Part shown: piece by piece, positions 1 to 11,033 of the stretch | Layout of the letters: each line of letters opens with the position of its first letter | Position numbering within the stretch: the first letter of the stretch is position 1 | DNA from: Symbiodinium natans | Lineage: Eukaryota > Sar > Dinophyceae > Suessiales > Symbiodiniaceae | Reading direction: 5' to 3' | Assembly: GCA_905221605.1 (NCBI GenBank) | Contig: CAJNDS010000225.1 | Location: forward strand, 142,001-206,000 | DNA length: 64,000 nt | Program-made: the position numbers and the translations under genes | The notes under the pieces: model-generated | What the model saw: only the letters and a program-made list of their open reading frames with translations | Told to the model about the DNA's origin: nothing | The model's database searches: none

Positions 1-1288
1 GGCCCCACGCTGCCAGCCCCGGAGGGTCCCGGCTGGTTCGTCGTTGCGGGAAGACGGACCAGGTGGGGCAGAGTGCGCGTCATCCCACGCCGGCACTGCG
101 TAGCCCTGTCCAGCAAGGTACGCTGCGGCTTGTGTGGCGGCGAGTATGGAGGGCAAGGGGCCGGCCTCCTGCGCGCGGAGGGAAAGCAGCAAGCGGTTAG
201 CTGCCGAGGGCAAGCGCGCCTGGATGACGGGGAGGCTGTCCATCCAGGAGGCCCAGTACGCAGCATGGCGGTCCGCCGTGGCCTCTCGCAAGCCCAAGCC
301 ACCAAAGCGTAGTGGCAAGTGTGCCGCTCGCTCCGACTGGGGGGGCAGCGGTGCGTCCGCATGGCCCAGGAGCGTGGCGAGGCAGCGAGTCACAGCGGAG
401 TCGTGAGAGGCAGCATACTCGGCCGTCGCGGCGGGCGGCAGAGCGCGAAGGAGGTAGTTGGCCCGCGGGGCCGCGCAGTAGTGCAGCAGCAACCAGGCAG
501 CCTGCAAGTCCTTCACGAGCGGGACTCGTTGGAGCAGGCGATCGTGCTCCTCGCGCTTTTGCGCGAGCCGCAGACGCACGTATTCGTCGCTGCCCAAGGG
601 GGTGCCAAGGACCGTGAGCCCTTGCTGCTGCGGCGGGAGCGCCCAATCCCCCACCCAGATTGCGGTGTCAGCGTCCCCCTGCAACGCTGACAGCCCAGGC
701 GGTTCCTCGCCTGCCGCGTTCCACACACGTGTCTTGCGACTGTTGAGTTCCACACGTGAATGCGCCCACAGCGCACGTCTGTACGCCTCGTAGAGTTCGC
801 GTGTCCGCTCCGGCAGGGCGATGATATACGTGTGTCGTCGAGATACGCGAAGATCGCCTCGCCATCCCGCAGCTGTTCCTGCACCTCCTGGAGTGCCGGG
901 TGCTGTGCCAGCGAGTACAGCGCTGGCATCAGCGGGTCTCCCTGTTCGCCACCCTCGCCCTGCGCGACGGCGTGGGAGGTCCCCTGCCCATCAACCCACG
1001 TGTAGGAGCTGGCAGAGCCATAGAACTTGCGGGCGTAGGGGAGAAGCGGGTGGAGCTCAGGCCGCGCGAGGAGGCCCTGCAGCATGGCCTGCCGGGACAC
1101 GTGGTCGTAGGCACCACTGGCGTCCACAGACAAGATGGTTGCACGCGGGTCGACCTCCGTGGCAGCCCGCAGGACACGCGGAAGGGCCTCACTGCCGGCT
1201 CGCGTGCTTAGCCCGTATTGGTGGGGGAGGCAGGCGCGCTCAAGGTGTGGGGCGAAGGCCTGCGCGAGGGTTCTCCCGACCAACCCTT
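1..1288 (-). pseudogene. LINE reverse transcriptase, 3' part, cut by window edge (family A)
   Basis: Reading down from 1288, the frame encodes RT palm motifs: motif A SVDASGAYDH near 1124, motif B GEQGDPLMPALYSLA near 947, and the catalytic YLDD near 840. A GT dinucleotide duplication at 831-834 shifts the frame right after LDDT. In the new frame the protein continues without a stop to base 1, through the RT thumb (LLLHYCAAPRANYLLRALPP, LPLRFGGLGLRE, WASWMDSLP) and a GWQR segment. The same order is seen in the plus-strand copy at 42770-44757, which supports the call. Its upstream part lies at 2226-3945, separated by a younger insertion. This is a non-LTR retrotransposon polymerase, inactive here because of the frameshift and the insertion. 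The 3' end lies outside the window. Confidence 0.9.
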
Positions 1289-2225
1289 GCGTCCCGTGCG
1301 CTGCTGCTGTCGCAGGCTGGGCCACACTCTGCCCGAGCCATCACCGTCGCGCCCACGCACGAGGCCGTGTCCATTCCGAATGCGCAGTTCCGCATTCTGC
1401 TCCTGCGGCGCCTGCGCCTGCCCCTGCCACTCGCCCCCCGCACGTGCAGCTGTCGTGGCAGGCTCGACACTTTCGGGGACCACCGTGCCGCGTGCGCTAC
1501 CAGCGGCGTGCTCGCCGCGCGTGCAGGGCCACTTGAGCGCGCCGTTGCGCGGGTTTGCCGCGAAGCCGGTGCACGTGTGGCTCGCAACGTCCGCGTTGCC
1601 GACATGAACATCGACGTGCCTGTCGCAGATGACAGGCGCATCGAAGTCGTGGCCAACGGCTTGTCCCTTTGGCACGGCTCGCAGCTCGCGGTTGACGCCA
1701 CGCTCGTCTCCCCGCTCACACGTACGGGCGAGCCCCACCCGCGGGCTGATGTTGAGCTGGGGCGCTCTGTCACCGCAGCAGCGCGGCGCAAGCGACATGG
1801 CACGTACCCCGAGCTCCTCCGTGCCCGGCGGTGCCGCCTGGTCGTCATTGGCCTGGAAGTGGGTGGGCGCTTTGGCACGGAAGCAGCCACCTTCCTGCGC
1901 CTCCTGGCCCGCCACCGAGCCGCCACCATCCCAGCGCACCTCCGACCGGCGGCTCAGGCCGCCTGGGTGGCGCGATGGGCGGCGCTCCTGGCCGTTGCGG
2001 CCCAGCGCGCGTTCGCATCTTCCTTGCTCGAGCTGCCCCTTGCAGGTGAGAGCAACGGCGATGATGCCGCGCCTGAGCTGCACGAGGTCCTGGCCGATGG
2101 TCGCTGGGATCGCCCCCCGCCCGCCAGCCGCGTGCCGCCGCGGCGGTGAGGCCCCTCCCTCCCGACCCCGACCCCCGCTATGACAGGCTGCGGAAAAAGG
2201 CGCGCGAAAAAAAAAAAAAAAAAAA
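1289..2225 (+). mobile_element. 5'-truncated LINE insertion nested in a minus-strand LINE
   Basis: Homology to the copy at 43770-44757 starts abruptly at 1289 (ASRALLLSQAG) and runs to a stop at 2147-2149, followed by a short 3' UTR and a poly(A) of 19 (2207-2225). The open frame carries a Cys-His motif (CSCRGRLDTFGDHRAAC) and a terminal domain with IEVVANGLSLWHGSQLAVD, TLVSPLTR, RRKRHGTYPEL and VVIGLEVGGRFG. Conserved Asp, Glu and Lys residues in that order suggest the restriction-like endonuclease that some RT-first LINEs carry after the RT. That assignment is inference. The frame is intact over about 287 codons. It interrupts the minus-strand RT between GDVLRR (right flank) and LVGRTL (left flank). 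No target duplication longer than two bases is visible. Confidence 0.88.
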
Positions 2226-3945
2226 CGGCGAAGGACATCTCCGACAACCAGCGCGCGAATGCCCCGTGCATCCGGCTTTTGTAAAGCGACAATTCTGCCA
2301 ACCCGAATGGCCGCCAGGGCTGCATCCGGCACATCGGCCTGCGCCAAACGTTGCGCGGCGCAGTGGAGCAGTTGGCTATCGACCTCGTCATCCAGCAGGA
2401 TGCGGAGGTGCTCAGCAGTGGCGCCGGAGGGTCCCGCAGCAGCCCCACGCCTTGCAGTTCGCAGGCAAGCGAGGAACGCTGCCAAAGAAAGGGGGCACGG
2501 CTCATGCGGGGCAAAGTCAGCAATCTCTGACGGCATGGGGTTATACGGTCGGGTGGACGGCGCTGAGGATCCCGGAGTTCTGCGAGGGTGGCCTCGGTGG
2601 CGGGCGCAAGCGGCTCAGCAACCAGGGCGCGGCCAGCAGCGGAGAGCTCGCCGAGATGGACCAGAGCCGCAGCGCGTGCCGCCCGAGCTTCGGGATCAGG
2701 AGCAACATTTCGGGCCGCCTGTTGCGGACAAGCGGCCGTGCGCGAGGCAGCCTGGAAGAGGGCGGGCCACTCGCCACGTGCGAAAGCTTCGCAGCGCCGT
2801 GCAAGCTCGCCCGGCGCAACGCGCGTCGCACCGGCTGTGCGATGTAAGAGCATGCGCGGGGCAAGAAGGAAGAGTTTCCAGCCCCGGAGCTCCAGTTGAG
2901 GCGACGTGCGTTCCGATATCAGTTCCAGGCCTGCACGCATGGCCGTGCGCAGGGCGCCTCGCAAGCGGGTAGGGACACCCTGGAGCGTGAGGACGCGGCT
3001 CCTGAGGGTCGCTTCGAGGTCGATGCCGTCCAGAGAGGCGAGGCCAACACGCAAACCCTCCTCCGCCGCAGCGACACGGCGCAACGCGGCGGTGCCGCTC
3101 GGGATCGCGTCAGCAGGCGCATCGGCGGCACATGGCTCAGACACACACTCAACCGCATCTGCCCCGCGCCCGCGCCCTCGCCCCCCACGTCGGCCTCGGC
3201 CGCGGCCGCGGGCCTGCGAACCGGCGGCGCGTGCGGCGACGCGAGCCATAGTGGCATCCTCTGCGCGGGACTCCTCGGGTTCAGGCCCAGGCAGAGCAGC
3301 ACTGCCACCTGGCGTGGGCTCCGTGCGGCTGGGGACATGACTGGGCTCAGCGGCCGCATCGCCGCTGGCACCGGCAACACTGTGCTCAGGCCCAGCGGCA
3401 CGATCGCGCCGCTCCTGCCGCAGGGGGGCAGGTGGATGCCGAAGCGCGTCGACCCACTGCGCGAGGGTGGTGACAGCTGGTGTTCCCAAGAGCACGGTGA
3501 GCAGCGCTTCCTGCAAAGGGGCGGCGAGGTAGTGTCCCTCCCGATGGGCCGTGGCCGCCCGCACAACATCCGCAAGTGAGGTGACCTGCGCATGGCGTTG
3601 CCCTGCCCACTCGCGGAAGCGAAGCAGTGAAGGAGAGAGGAGCACAGCCGGCCCAAACGCCCGCCCGACATGAGCAACCGCCTGAGAGAGCTCCTGCACG
3701 GGCAGAAACGGGCGCGCGAGCAAGGCCTCAACGGTGCGCTGCCACCACTCCCCCATGACCGGATGCCTGCGCCATGCACGGCGCGCAGAAGCTGAGAGCA
3801 CGCCCGCAGCATCAAGCAAAAGCGGGACGTACACCTCATGGAGCGCCTCGACGCGCCGTGCATCGCAGGCGGGGAGGTCCAGGTTCAAGTCGCGCAACGC
3901 TGTGCCAAACTGAGCAATTCGTGCAGCCAAGCATTTGCCAGACAA
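2226..3945 (-). pseudogene. LINE ORF, N-terminal part and RT start (family A)
   Basis: From an ATG at 3945 the minus strand is open for several hundred codons. It contains an Arg/Gly-rich stretch (RGRGRGRRGGRGRGRG) and then the segments LRSRVLTLQGVP and RGWKLFLLAPRMLLHR. Near 2536 the coding frame changes. The next frame continues with FLACLRTARRGAAAGPSG, LRILLDDE, VGRIVALQKPDARG and VVGDVLRR, the finger region of the same LINE RT seen at 1-1288, and stops at 2226 where the younger LINE lies. So one old minus-strand element spans about 1-3945, broken by one insertion and at least two frameshifts. The function of the N-terminal half is not recognised. Confidence 0.82.
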
Positions 3946-3959
3946 ACAAGCAAAACGAA

Positions 3960-4496
3960 CCCAAAGGCCAGCAAGACGCGCTCCGTACCGGGGCTGGCGG
4001 GTCGGGATCCCACCCCGGGCCGCTGCCTTCGCGACGGCGCTACAAGCGCTGCCAGATGCTCCCCTCCCCTTCGGCGCGGCGCTGCTACTAGCGATGGCCC
4101 CCGACGGCTATGTGTCCGCAGCCACCCAAGCGACAATGCTGGAAGCCTACGCAGGTGCGGCGGGGGCCGCGGCGGCTGAGACGCTTGCCAACGACCTCCG
4201 CACAGCCCCGGCAGCCGGCCCTCGCGGTCGCCACCAGCGTGGCGGCCCCGCGCACCCCGAGTCGCCGCTGCCACCAAAGCTTTGCTGTAGCGAAATCCCT
4301 GAAGGCCCAGCGCCCGCACCAGCAGGTCCCGGCATGTCCCGGCCTCTGGGAACAGCTCGATTCCGTCGATCGGGCGGAGGAGCTGCGACACACGGTGCCG
4401 ACAATGCAGGACGCGCCGCCCTTCATGCGCGCCGCGGTGCGGCAGGCTTCACGCAAGCGCTCAGCGAGCTCCGCGCGGCAACCGCATCTTGCCCTG

Positions 4497-4545
<49 letters not shown>

Positions 4546-4700
4546 CGAGCGTAAGTGACACCAGGCGTGCGCAAAAGTGCGCCAGGGTGAGCTGTCCCGC
4601 TTGCCAAGTGCTGACTGCGGCGGAACTCGCGCCTGGCACGGAAGCCATGTGGCGCGCGCTGACCGACCCCACCTCCGCAGCCACGCTCGCCCATACCGGC
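3960..4700 (+). pseudogene. LINE ORF N-terminal fragment, head-to-head with the minus LINE
   Basis: The plus strand encodes LWEQLDSVDRAEELRHTV, PTMQDAPPFMRAAVRQA and, after a frame change near 4445, FTQALSELRAA. This parallels the segment before the RT in the minus-strand element at 2226-3945 (DLEATLRSRVLTLQGVPTRL). After a CAGC tract the text resumes with LTAAELAPGTEA and RALTDPT, which parallels the stretch just before the RT start in that element. The middle part is missing. The fragment is degenerate and has no RT. Its 5' limit is not defined. Confidence 0.55.
4497..4545. repeat. (CAGC)n tetranucleotide microsatellite
   Basis: About twelve uninterrupted CAGC units lie inside the LINE fragment at 3960-4700, at the point where part of the LINE protein is missing. 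On the minus strand it reads as repeated GWLA peptides, which are not a gene. Confidence 0.97.
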
Positions 4701-4715
4701 GGGTTACAAAGTTGG

Positions 4716-5148
4716 CTCAAACACAAAGCGAGACTCAGACGTCTTTTCTGCGAGGATGTGCCTGCAAGCATGCACAAGCGTGTGCATTGCGAAGTCTGAG
4801 CGATGCAATCAATGCAGTGCAATGACCCCCGGTTGTGGGTGGGTGGGGTTTTTCTAAATTTTTCTGCACCTGGCCGTGAGGGCCCCTGGTGCAGTGCTAT
4901 GCTTTTCCGGCTTCTATGTTTGTGCACTTCGGGCCCGTAACTGCGGTGCCACCAGAGGTTACAAGTCCGAACCAACAGTTTAAACACAGAGGACTACAAA
5001 CCTCAGCGTTGCAAAGTTGGTTGCGCGCCCTTGCGCACTAACCCGGAAAAGTCCTCAAACACAAAGCGAGACTAAGACGTCTTCTCTGCGAGGAGGTGCC
5101 GGTGCCTGAAAGTCTGAGCGATGCACTCAGTGCAGTGCAATGCCCCCA
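4716..5148. repeat. Pair of ~100-bp direct repeats with spacer
   Basis: Copy 1 is 4716-4827 and copy 2 is 5054-5148. Both start CTCAAACACAAAGCGAGACT, continue with AGACGTCTT.TCTGCGAGGA, and end with AGTCTGAGCGATGCA and CAGTGCAGTGCAATG. Copy 2 lacks a short internal piece. The starts are 338 bp apart. Copy 2 ends next to the LINE poly(T) at 5157. The 230 bp between the copies hold no gene that I recognise. Confidence 0.85.
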
Positions 5149-5156
5149 CTTCAGTA

Positions 5157-6395
5157 TTTTTTTTTTCTCGCGCCCTTTTGCGTCCGCCGAAAGCGTCCCG
5201 AGTCCCTACGACGTCAGCTACTACTACCTAGACTCCTACGGAGTGCTAGCGACGCGGCAGCCGACTGGGGGCGCTCGCACTCGCCAGGTCGAGCACGTCG
5301 CTCAAAGGGAGCGTATCTGGTGCGCCAGGCAGCGGCGGCATTGTCCAGACGCCAAGCGCGGAGCTGGCGACTGCTCGCTGCAGGGCAACCGACAACACAC
5401 TCCACCAGCGGCGCGCCCAGCCCTGGGCGGCTGAGGCGCGCAAGGGTGGCGGGGCGCGCTGGACGCGGAGCCGGAGCAGGGTGCGGAGGAACTGTTGGCA
5501 CTCGTCGCTCCATCGGCCCCCTACTTCAGCAGCGAGGACAACCAGCCGCTGAGGCCCCCCTCGCGTCAGTTCCGGGTACCGTGCGACCTTGCGCCTGCGT
5601 GCCGTAACAAGCGCGACCCCCGCCCGAGCGTCGGCCCCGGGGACGGGCCGACCAGTCCGAGTGAGAGGGGAGACGAGCGTTGCGTCGCAGCACAAGGCCT
5701 CGCCATTGGTCGTTGCCCCGTACACAACGAAGTCGAGGCGGCGACGGTCGTCGGCCCGGACGTGCGCCGCTGTGGTGCGCGACAGCCACTGCTGCGGCAC
5801 GACCCGACCCTCAGGACCGACTGCCTCGCGAGCGACCTGGATCCACGCCCTTTCCACGACGAACCCGCGTCGAGGCAGCAGACCCGTGCGGGGGCAGGCG
5901 AGGTGGTGGTCTCCACACGCATCGACCTCGCCCCCACAACCATATCGGCCTGCCGCTCCACAGCGCAGGTCATGCAGGTCCGTGAGGGAGGTTTCGTGTC
6001 CGCGTCGCGTGGAACTGCCAGCCATGCGGCCAGTCCCCAGGCCTGCATCACGCGGCTGTTGCGGCCGGGCGCCGTTGTAGCTTGCCAGCGGGGGCATGCT
6101 TCCCGCTTGCCGCCGCCTCGCGTTGCCGCCGCCTCGCGCAAGTAGGGAATTGTGCCTGCCGCGCCCTGCTCCAAGCAGCGGTCCGGGCAAGCAGGAACGG
6201 AGGACAGGGAGCGCATCCGTCCATGCTGCCCAGTGCCGCGCCAGCCGTCCGCTCCGCTGACAGCAAGCAAAGCCCGCCGTAGGCAGCTGGCAGCGATGCA
6301 AGTGACCAAGCCTGCAGCGCCTCTGCCAGAGGCACGCCCCGAGTTGGTCTGCCTTCCGTTGTCAGGTGACGACTTGCATGGCTTTTAGCCATTTT
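5157..6395 (-). pseudogene. LINE 3' part with Cys-His and endonuclease-like domain (family B)
   Basis: The minus strand is open from about 6301 to a stop at 5246 (351 codons). Upstream, degenerate thumb-like text (AAYGGLCLLSAERT; WAAWTDALPVL) is split between frames. The main frame has a Cys-His motif (CGGEVDACGDHHLACPRTG), then RRRLDFVVYGATTNGEALCC, DATLVSPLTRTGRP, RYPEL and LVVLAAEVGGRWS. This is the same domain order as family A but clearly diverged. A poly(T) at 5157-5166, preceded on the minus strand by the AAAAGGGCGCGAG signature, is its poly(A) tail. It is therefore a genuine 3' end, truncated at the 5' side. Confidence 0.85.
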
Positions 6396-6552
6396 TGGCG
6401 ACAGTGCTGTGGCCGGCCTGGGTGACCGGCAGGGAATACACTGCCGGAGACGTCACCTTTGCCCTCGGAGAGGACTACCGGACACCGGAATCCCGGCGAC
6501 GCATCGGGGCTCCCCGGCCTAAACCTGCGTGCGTGGGACCCGCTCGACATCG

Positions 6553-6715
6553 TCACCTCGGCATTGCCCCTCGGCTTGGGCTTGCGAGATGGCTCGCGAG
6601 GGGCCATAGCCGACCGCCATGCCGCCTACTAGGCATCCTGGATGGACAGCCTCCCTGTTTTCCTGGTGCGTTCGCTCTCGGCTGCTGATCGCTCGCTGCT
6701 GATCGCTTGCTGCCT
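6553..6715 (+). pseudogene. LINE RT thumb fragment (family A)
   Basis: One plus frame reads LGLGLRDGSRGAIADRHAAY, a TAG stop, then ASWMDSLPVFLVRSLSAADR. The element at 1-1288 has the matching GLGLREATADRHAAYWASWMD. The stop replaces the Trp. The fragment is short, degenerate and isolated. Confidence 0.75.
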
Positions 6716-7022
6716 TCCTTCCGTCCGCCGTTTACTTCGATCTGTGTCGGGGCACCTGGCCAGGTGGATTGGACACATCCGTGGCACGAGATTTTGCGTT
6801 TGTGGAACGGACGTGGACGAACATCCAAAGGCAAAAGACGTATGGTTGCTCGCACTCTAGCACAGCAGCGCCTTTCGACGACGCCTGCGCAGTGGTCGCC
6901 GTGCTCTGCAGGGGTCTGCGCGCCTCACAAAAGAGCTGGCGCTGGGACCACGAAGATGGCGGAAACACAAGCGAGAGAAACAACAAAAAACAAAAGGAGA
7001 TGACTTCGATGCGCCGTGTGTC

Positions 7023-7110
7023 CTAGGCCGTCACATCGAGGTTTATCGCCGACAAGGCAACGTTGCACCCCACGCGCGCACCTTGGCAAACCCGGGCCAC
7101 GGCCGGCTGA
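7023..7110 (-). pseudogene. LINE C-terminal fragment
   Basis: The minus strand encodes AVARVCQGARVGCNVALSAI followed by NLDVTA and a stop. This matches the VARVCREAGARVARNVRVAD / MNIDVP stretch of family A, just before the endonuclease-like domain. Only about 30 residues are alignable. Confidence 0.5.
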
Positions 7111-7375
7111 AGGCAGTGCCTGCTCCTGAACTTGCGCTTGCTCCTGAACTTGCGTTTGCAGTTGGCTCGAATGTTGTGGGGTTTCCCGCCATCGCCTTGC
7201 AGGCGGTGGAGGTGGAGCCAGGCCCACAGCCCCGAGGTTAGCAACGAAACGCGTCCCGGCTCATTGTTGACTGCCTCGTTACCCGCTTCAACCCAGCGCT
7301 CGCCCGGCCTTTCAGGTCCAGGCTGCCACTCGCGTCTGTTTTGGGGGTGGAGCTACCGTCGCCACCAACGTCCTG

Positions 7376-7440
7376 CTATGACCTGAATGTCCAAGTCGCA
7401 CGCCAGGATGAGAGGCGTATCGAGGAATCCAGGCCATTGC
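7376..7440 (+). pseudogene. Possible LINE C-terminal fragment
   Basis: The plus strand reads YDLNVQVARQDERRIEESRP, which resembles the family A sequence ADMNIDVPVADDRRIEVV. It is short and diverged. If real, it lies head-to-head with the fragment at 7023-7110. Confidence 0.3.
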
Positions 7441-10437
7441 TAATGGCCTGCCTGCGCGGGGCGTTGTCCAGCTTGCAGGTGGTTAGCATTGTGTTTATAT
7501 GCCACGCTTATCGCACTCGTCTCATAATCCTCATTGCCAGCTTGTTGTTGCTTTGTCGTTGTGGTTGCAACAAGTCATAAGCGTGATGCTTCTGTCTCTA
7601 AACGTGCCTCACGGTTGTTCTCAAATCGGACTTTTCCGGGAAACCGAGCGACGCGGCAGAAGCACGCCGTGCGAATCCGCCCTAGATGCAAAGCCGAGGC
7701 CCTACTGTGGTGATGCGAAGGCCACGTCCACCGTGCCGCAAGCGCGCACAAGTTGGAGCAACAGAGCAGCTCAGCGCAAAATCGTTCCGTCGTTTCAACA
7801 CCCATGTCTTGGATTTTGTCACAACCCCTAAGTTCATGAGGAAGACATTGCTGCAACACCCTTCGGTTCAAGCCAAGAAAAGCACGCTGCACTCGCTGTA
7901 TTTCAGACAAGCTCTTGAGAGCGTGGCGCACACACACCCTGCGTTGCACATGCTAGGAATGTCTAGCAACAGCGCGGACAGACACAGCACAAGGCGATGC
8001 TCACGAAGTTGTAGGGTTTAAACTAATGTTCACACGTAGACCCCACATGGCTATACGAGTACCGGCCCATGAACACGCTGCAATCGCTAGCCAACTGCAC
8101 TTTCATCGGGGTACAGCCGAAAAGATGTCTGCACACGCCATTTCGATACCACAGCACGACAGAGCCTCTCGCGTCTAGAACTACTATGTGTAATCGATAA
8201 TTTCGTCTACAATCTTTACCTGGGGTGCCTGAAGATGGGAAGTTCTTGGATTTTCTGGGGAAATGTGGAGAAATGAATGCACACTAGGACCTGTCTGTCG
8301 ATCCAGAACAATAACGTAATCCCAACACCGCACCATACCACATGCACCAGGCACGCAGGCCTCTGAGACACCCGGTTGGGTGCGACTGAGGCTCCCGCAG
8401 CTTGGGAAGCTGACGTTTCAGCAGATGCGATCCCCTTTGCCACAACCAACAGGATGAACCAACGCAACTGCCTTTCGGCCATGGCTCACGGAGTAAGGGT
8501 AAAATGAATGGAAAAGGAAGGTAAGGTAAGGTGGCCTAAGCTGCCCTTGGGCCTTCAAAGCGCCGATTGACGAATCCACCGGAAACAACAGGGCCATTAT
8601 TTCACCTCGCCTCGGCCGTGGGCGTCTAAGCACTCCCCGTTTTCTGCCAAGACCCAAAAGCAGGGACACCTGGCAAAACCCGCTGAGCTCTCAAACCCCG
8701 CTTTCCAACTGTCAATTAAAGCCGCCGACCCCGTCCTCATAGACAAACTTTCCCCCTGAGTCCAGGAACCCCTAGAGCCCCCGGCCCAGCAGCCCCTCAA
8801 TCCCACCTCGTAGATAAACCGTTTATGAAACAAAATTGTTAGCCTGCCTGGCCGGGACGGTAGATCAGCGAAACTCACATGCAACGACATGCGTGTTTAC
8901 ATGCCATAAACATCGAAAATCATCGCGCCTAGAAAAAATGAGTAAGACGCATTACAAGCGGGTAGCATGCAGACAAAGTGCGGCTCTTAAAATATTTTCA
9001 AGATTTATATGTTGATCTGCTGGTTCCTCCCTCCCATGCCCAACCTACTCACATCAGCCAGTAATGTTGGAACGTGTGCTGTAGGCTGGTGAATTTAGAT
9101 TCCTGAATGTTTGCCGTTAAAAAACAGTGATTTCAAAATTTGGTTTGCTGAAGGGAAAATATCCTTCACCAATACTTTTGAGCAAATTTTGCATGGATCA
9201 TACAAGCCATGCTGGAACTCTACCTGCACGATCACATCAGGCATCGCCAGTATGGCCTGCGTAAAACTGAGCCACCAGTCAGCCCATTCATGTCATCAGC
9301 GCCTCAAACCTCGTCCTTTCATGCCCTTCACTGTGATTCAGGCCTATCATCCAAGACGCTCTCCAAGAACCAGGAAACATTTTGAATTTCTCTCTTACGG
9401 CCTGGAACACGGGTTCAGGAATCATCTTGGAGTTGTTTTTGAATGTCTTCACTCTGTGGGGTTGCGCTGACAATGCAATTATTTTAAGTATACCCCATTC
9501 AGTCTGAACAGCTGAACTATAAACAGGAACAAGGTACTCAACAGCCCACAAAAGAAAAGGGGCATACAAAAACCGAGAGATTTCTCCAAGCTCACTAGCA
9601 AAACGGGATTCCACATCGTGGAAGAGAAGAGTATGCGCAAAGGAGAAGAGGTACGGTGAAAGTGCAACCCCGGCGAAGCCTTTTGTTTGGAGACGGGAGC
9701 AAGAACTTGCTTGTTTTCACGTGTTTCCAGCTTCGTTCGATGCTTCGGAGCATCCAAACCTGCCATCGGCGTCTATGCCATCTGCATTTTTTTCTACAAG
9801 ATGTTTTGGTTTCGTTGTGCTTCTGGGCCGTTTGTTCGTCCTGCTCTTCGGCTCTTCGTGTGGCACTTGCTTCGCAGGGCAACATCTCATTCTTTCGTTT
9901 TTGGCGTTTTGAAGGGTTGTTTTCGAATAGTTGCCTTTATTGTGGTTGTGCTCTCCGCAATTTGCTTGCCCAATTCATTATTAAAACCTAAAGGCTATGC
10001 GTGGTCAAACGCTTTCCGCATCCGATAGCTGAGATGGAGGACACTGCAGCTGCCTCAGCGCTTTCTCGCACTGCACAGCCACTTCATGTTGATTCAAATG
10101 CAGTGCGTGCTGTGGTTCAGGTTGAAGAACGGGGCGACTCTTAGGCTGTTCCAACCTCTCCAAAAAGCGTTGCATCCCGCCAATTTGTGGGGGGAAGCTG
10201 CAGAATCTTCATTTGGCTTGTCACTGCAAGGTTTTTCCGCGTAGCAGAGAGCGATGAGGCCCGGAGGGACATAGTTGTGGCCAAGCGATCACGTTATTAT
10301 GATGCTTGCGACGGGTTGTTCCTCCATGCAAAAAAACTTTTTTGGGATCAACAAATAATTTATTGAAAGCTTCGAATGCAAGCGGAGCGGAGGCTGGGGG
10401 AGACGACTTGTGACAGAAATGTGACCCCTACAAGGCC
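7441..10437. other. Unassigned DNA, no gene recognised
   Basis: Only scattered open frames of up to about 120 codons on both strands are present, none with a recognisable motif. The base composition is less GC-rich than the LINE regions. No long repeats were noticed. Tiny exons cannot be excluded. Confidence 0.5.
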
Positions 10438-10646
10438 CTACAACTACTGCAAATAGCAGCATTTCTAGATGCAAGAACTACTGTTACTCGCAGCAGTTCT
10501 GAGTTTCCAGAGGTTGCAAATACTGTAAAAAGAAACCGTTCTGCGCTTTCAGATGCAGGAAATACTGTAAATAACAGCGTTGGTGCTTTCAGAGGCTGGC
10601 AATACTGCAATTAGCACCATTCCAAAATTTCCAAAGGCTGCAAATC
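10438..10646. repeat. ~42-bp minisatellite, about five diverged copies
   Basis: Units start with (A)ATACTG(T/C)AA and contain an AGCA.C.TT core and a TTTC.GAGG(C/T)TGCA end. Starts lie near 10438, 10480, 10525, 10567 and 10607. The last three are the most alike (AATACTGTAAAAAG, AATACTGTAAATAA, AATACTGCAATTAG). The array abuts the next minisatellite at 10649. Confidence 0.8.
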
Positions 10647-10648
10647 AA

Positions 10649-11033
10649 TGCTGGCATCTTGGCATCAGAAGTTTCGAAATGCGTATACTCTGAAGCAAGC
10701 CAGAATTCAAAAACGAGCGAGGGGGGGGGTGGGTTGGGAGGGCCCGCCCCCCCCCCCCCCCCAAGCGCCAAACATAATGCTCGCATCATGGGCTTCGAAA
10801 GCATGCTGAAGCAGCTGGTGCGATTCAAAATAAAGCGGGGGGGTTGGGGGGGGGGTGCAGGCCCCCCCGATTTGCACACACAACGATGCTCGCATCAGAG
10901 GTGTCGAAAAGAAGCGGATGGCGACTTAAGAAAAGCCGGGGGTTGTTGGGGGGAGCGCAGCCCCCCCCCCATTTGCACACACAATGCTCGCATCATGGGT
11001 TTCGAACTCGAACTCGAACTCGATTCCGCAGCG
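10649..11033. repeat. ~98-129-bp minisatellite with G-run/C-run core
   Basis: Units start at 10649, 10778, 10887 and 10985 (the last partial). Each begins TGCT.GCATC followed by a TTTCGAA-like stretch. Each full unit then carries a run of 5-10 G, a GGTTGG-like linker, more G, GCAG, then 7-17 C, and usually ATTTGCACACACA. The G-run and C-run of one unit can pair as a hairpin. Unit 4 ends in an (AACTCG)n tract. It has no coding meaning. Confidence 0.88.

Noticed and set aside
197-646. 149-codon minus-strand protein
   Set aside because: Shadow of the LINE RT, which is continuous in another minus frame down to base 1.
821-1288. First half of the long plus-strand frame ending at 2149
   Set aside because: Antisense of the minus-strand RT. 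LINE homology on the plus strand begins only at 1289.
6378-6402. Dinoflagellate spliced-leader-like word (TAGCCATTTTTGGC)
   Set aside because: Only partial match to the remembered leader. Similar words at 20875 and 23915 are inside Copia coding sequence, so chance is sufficient.
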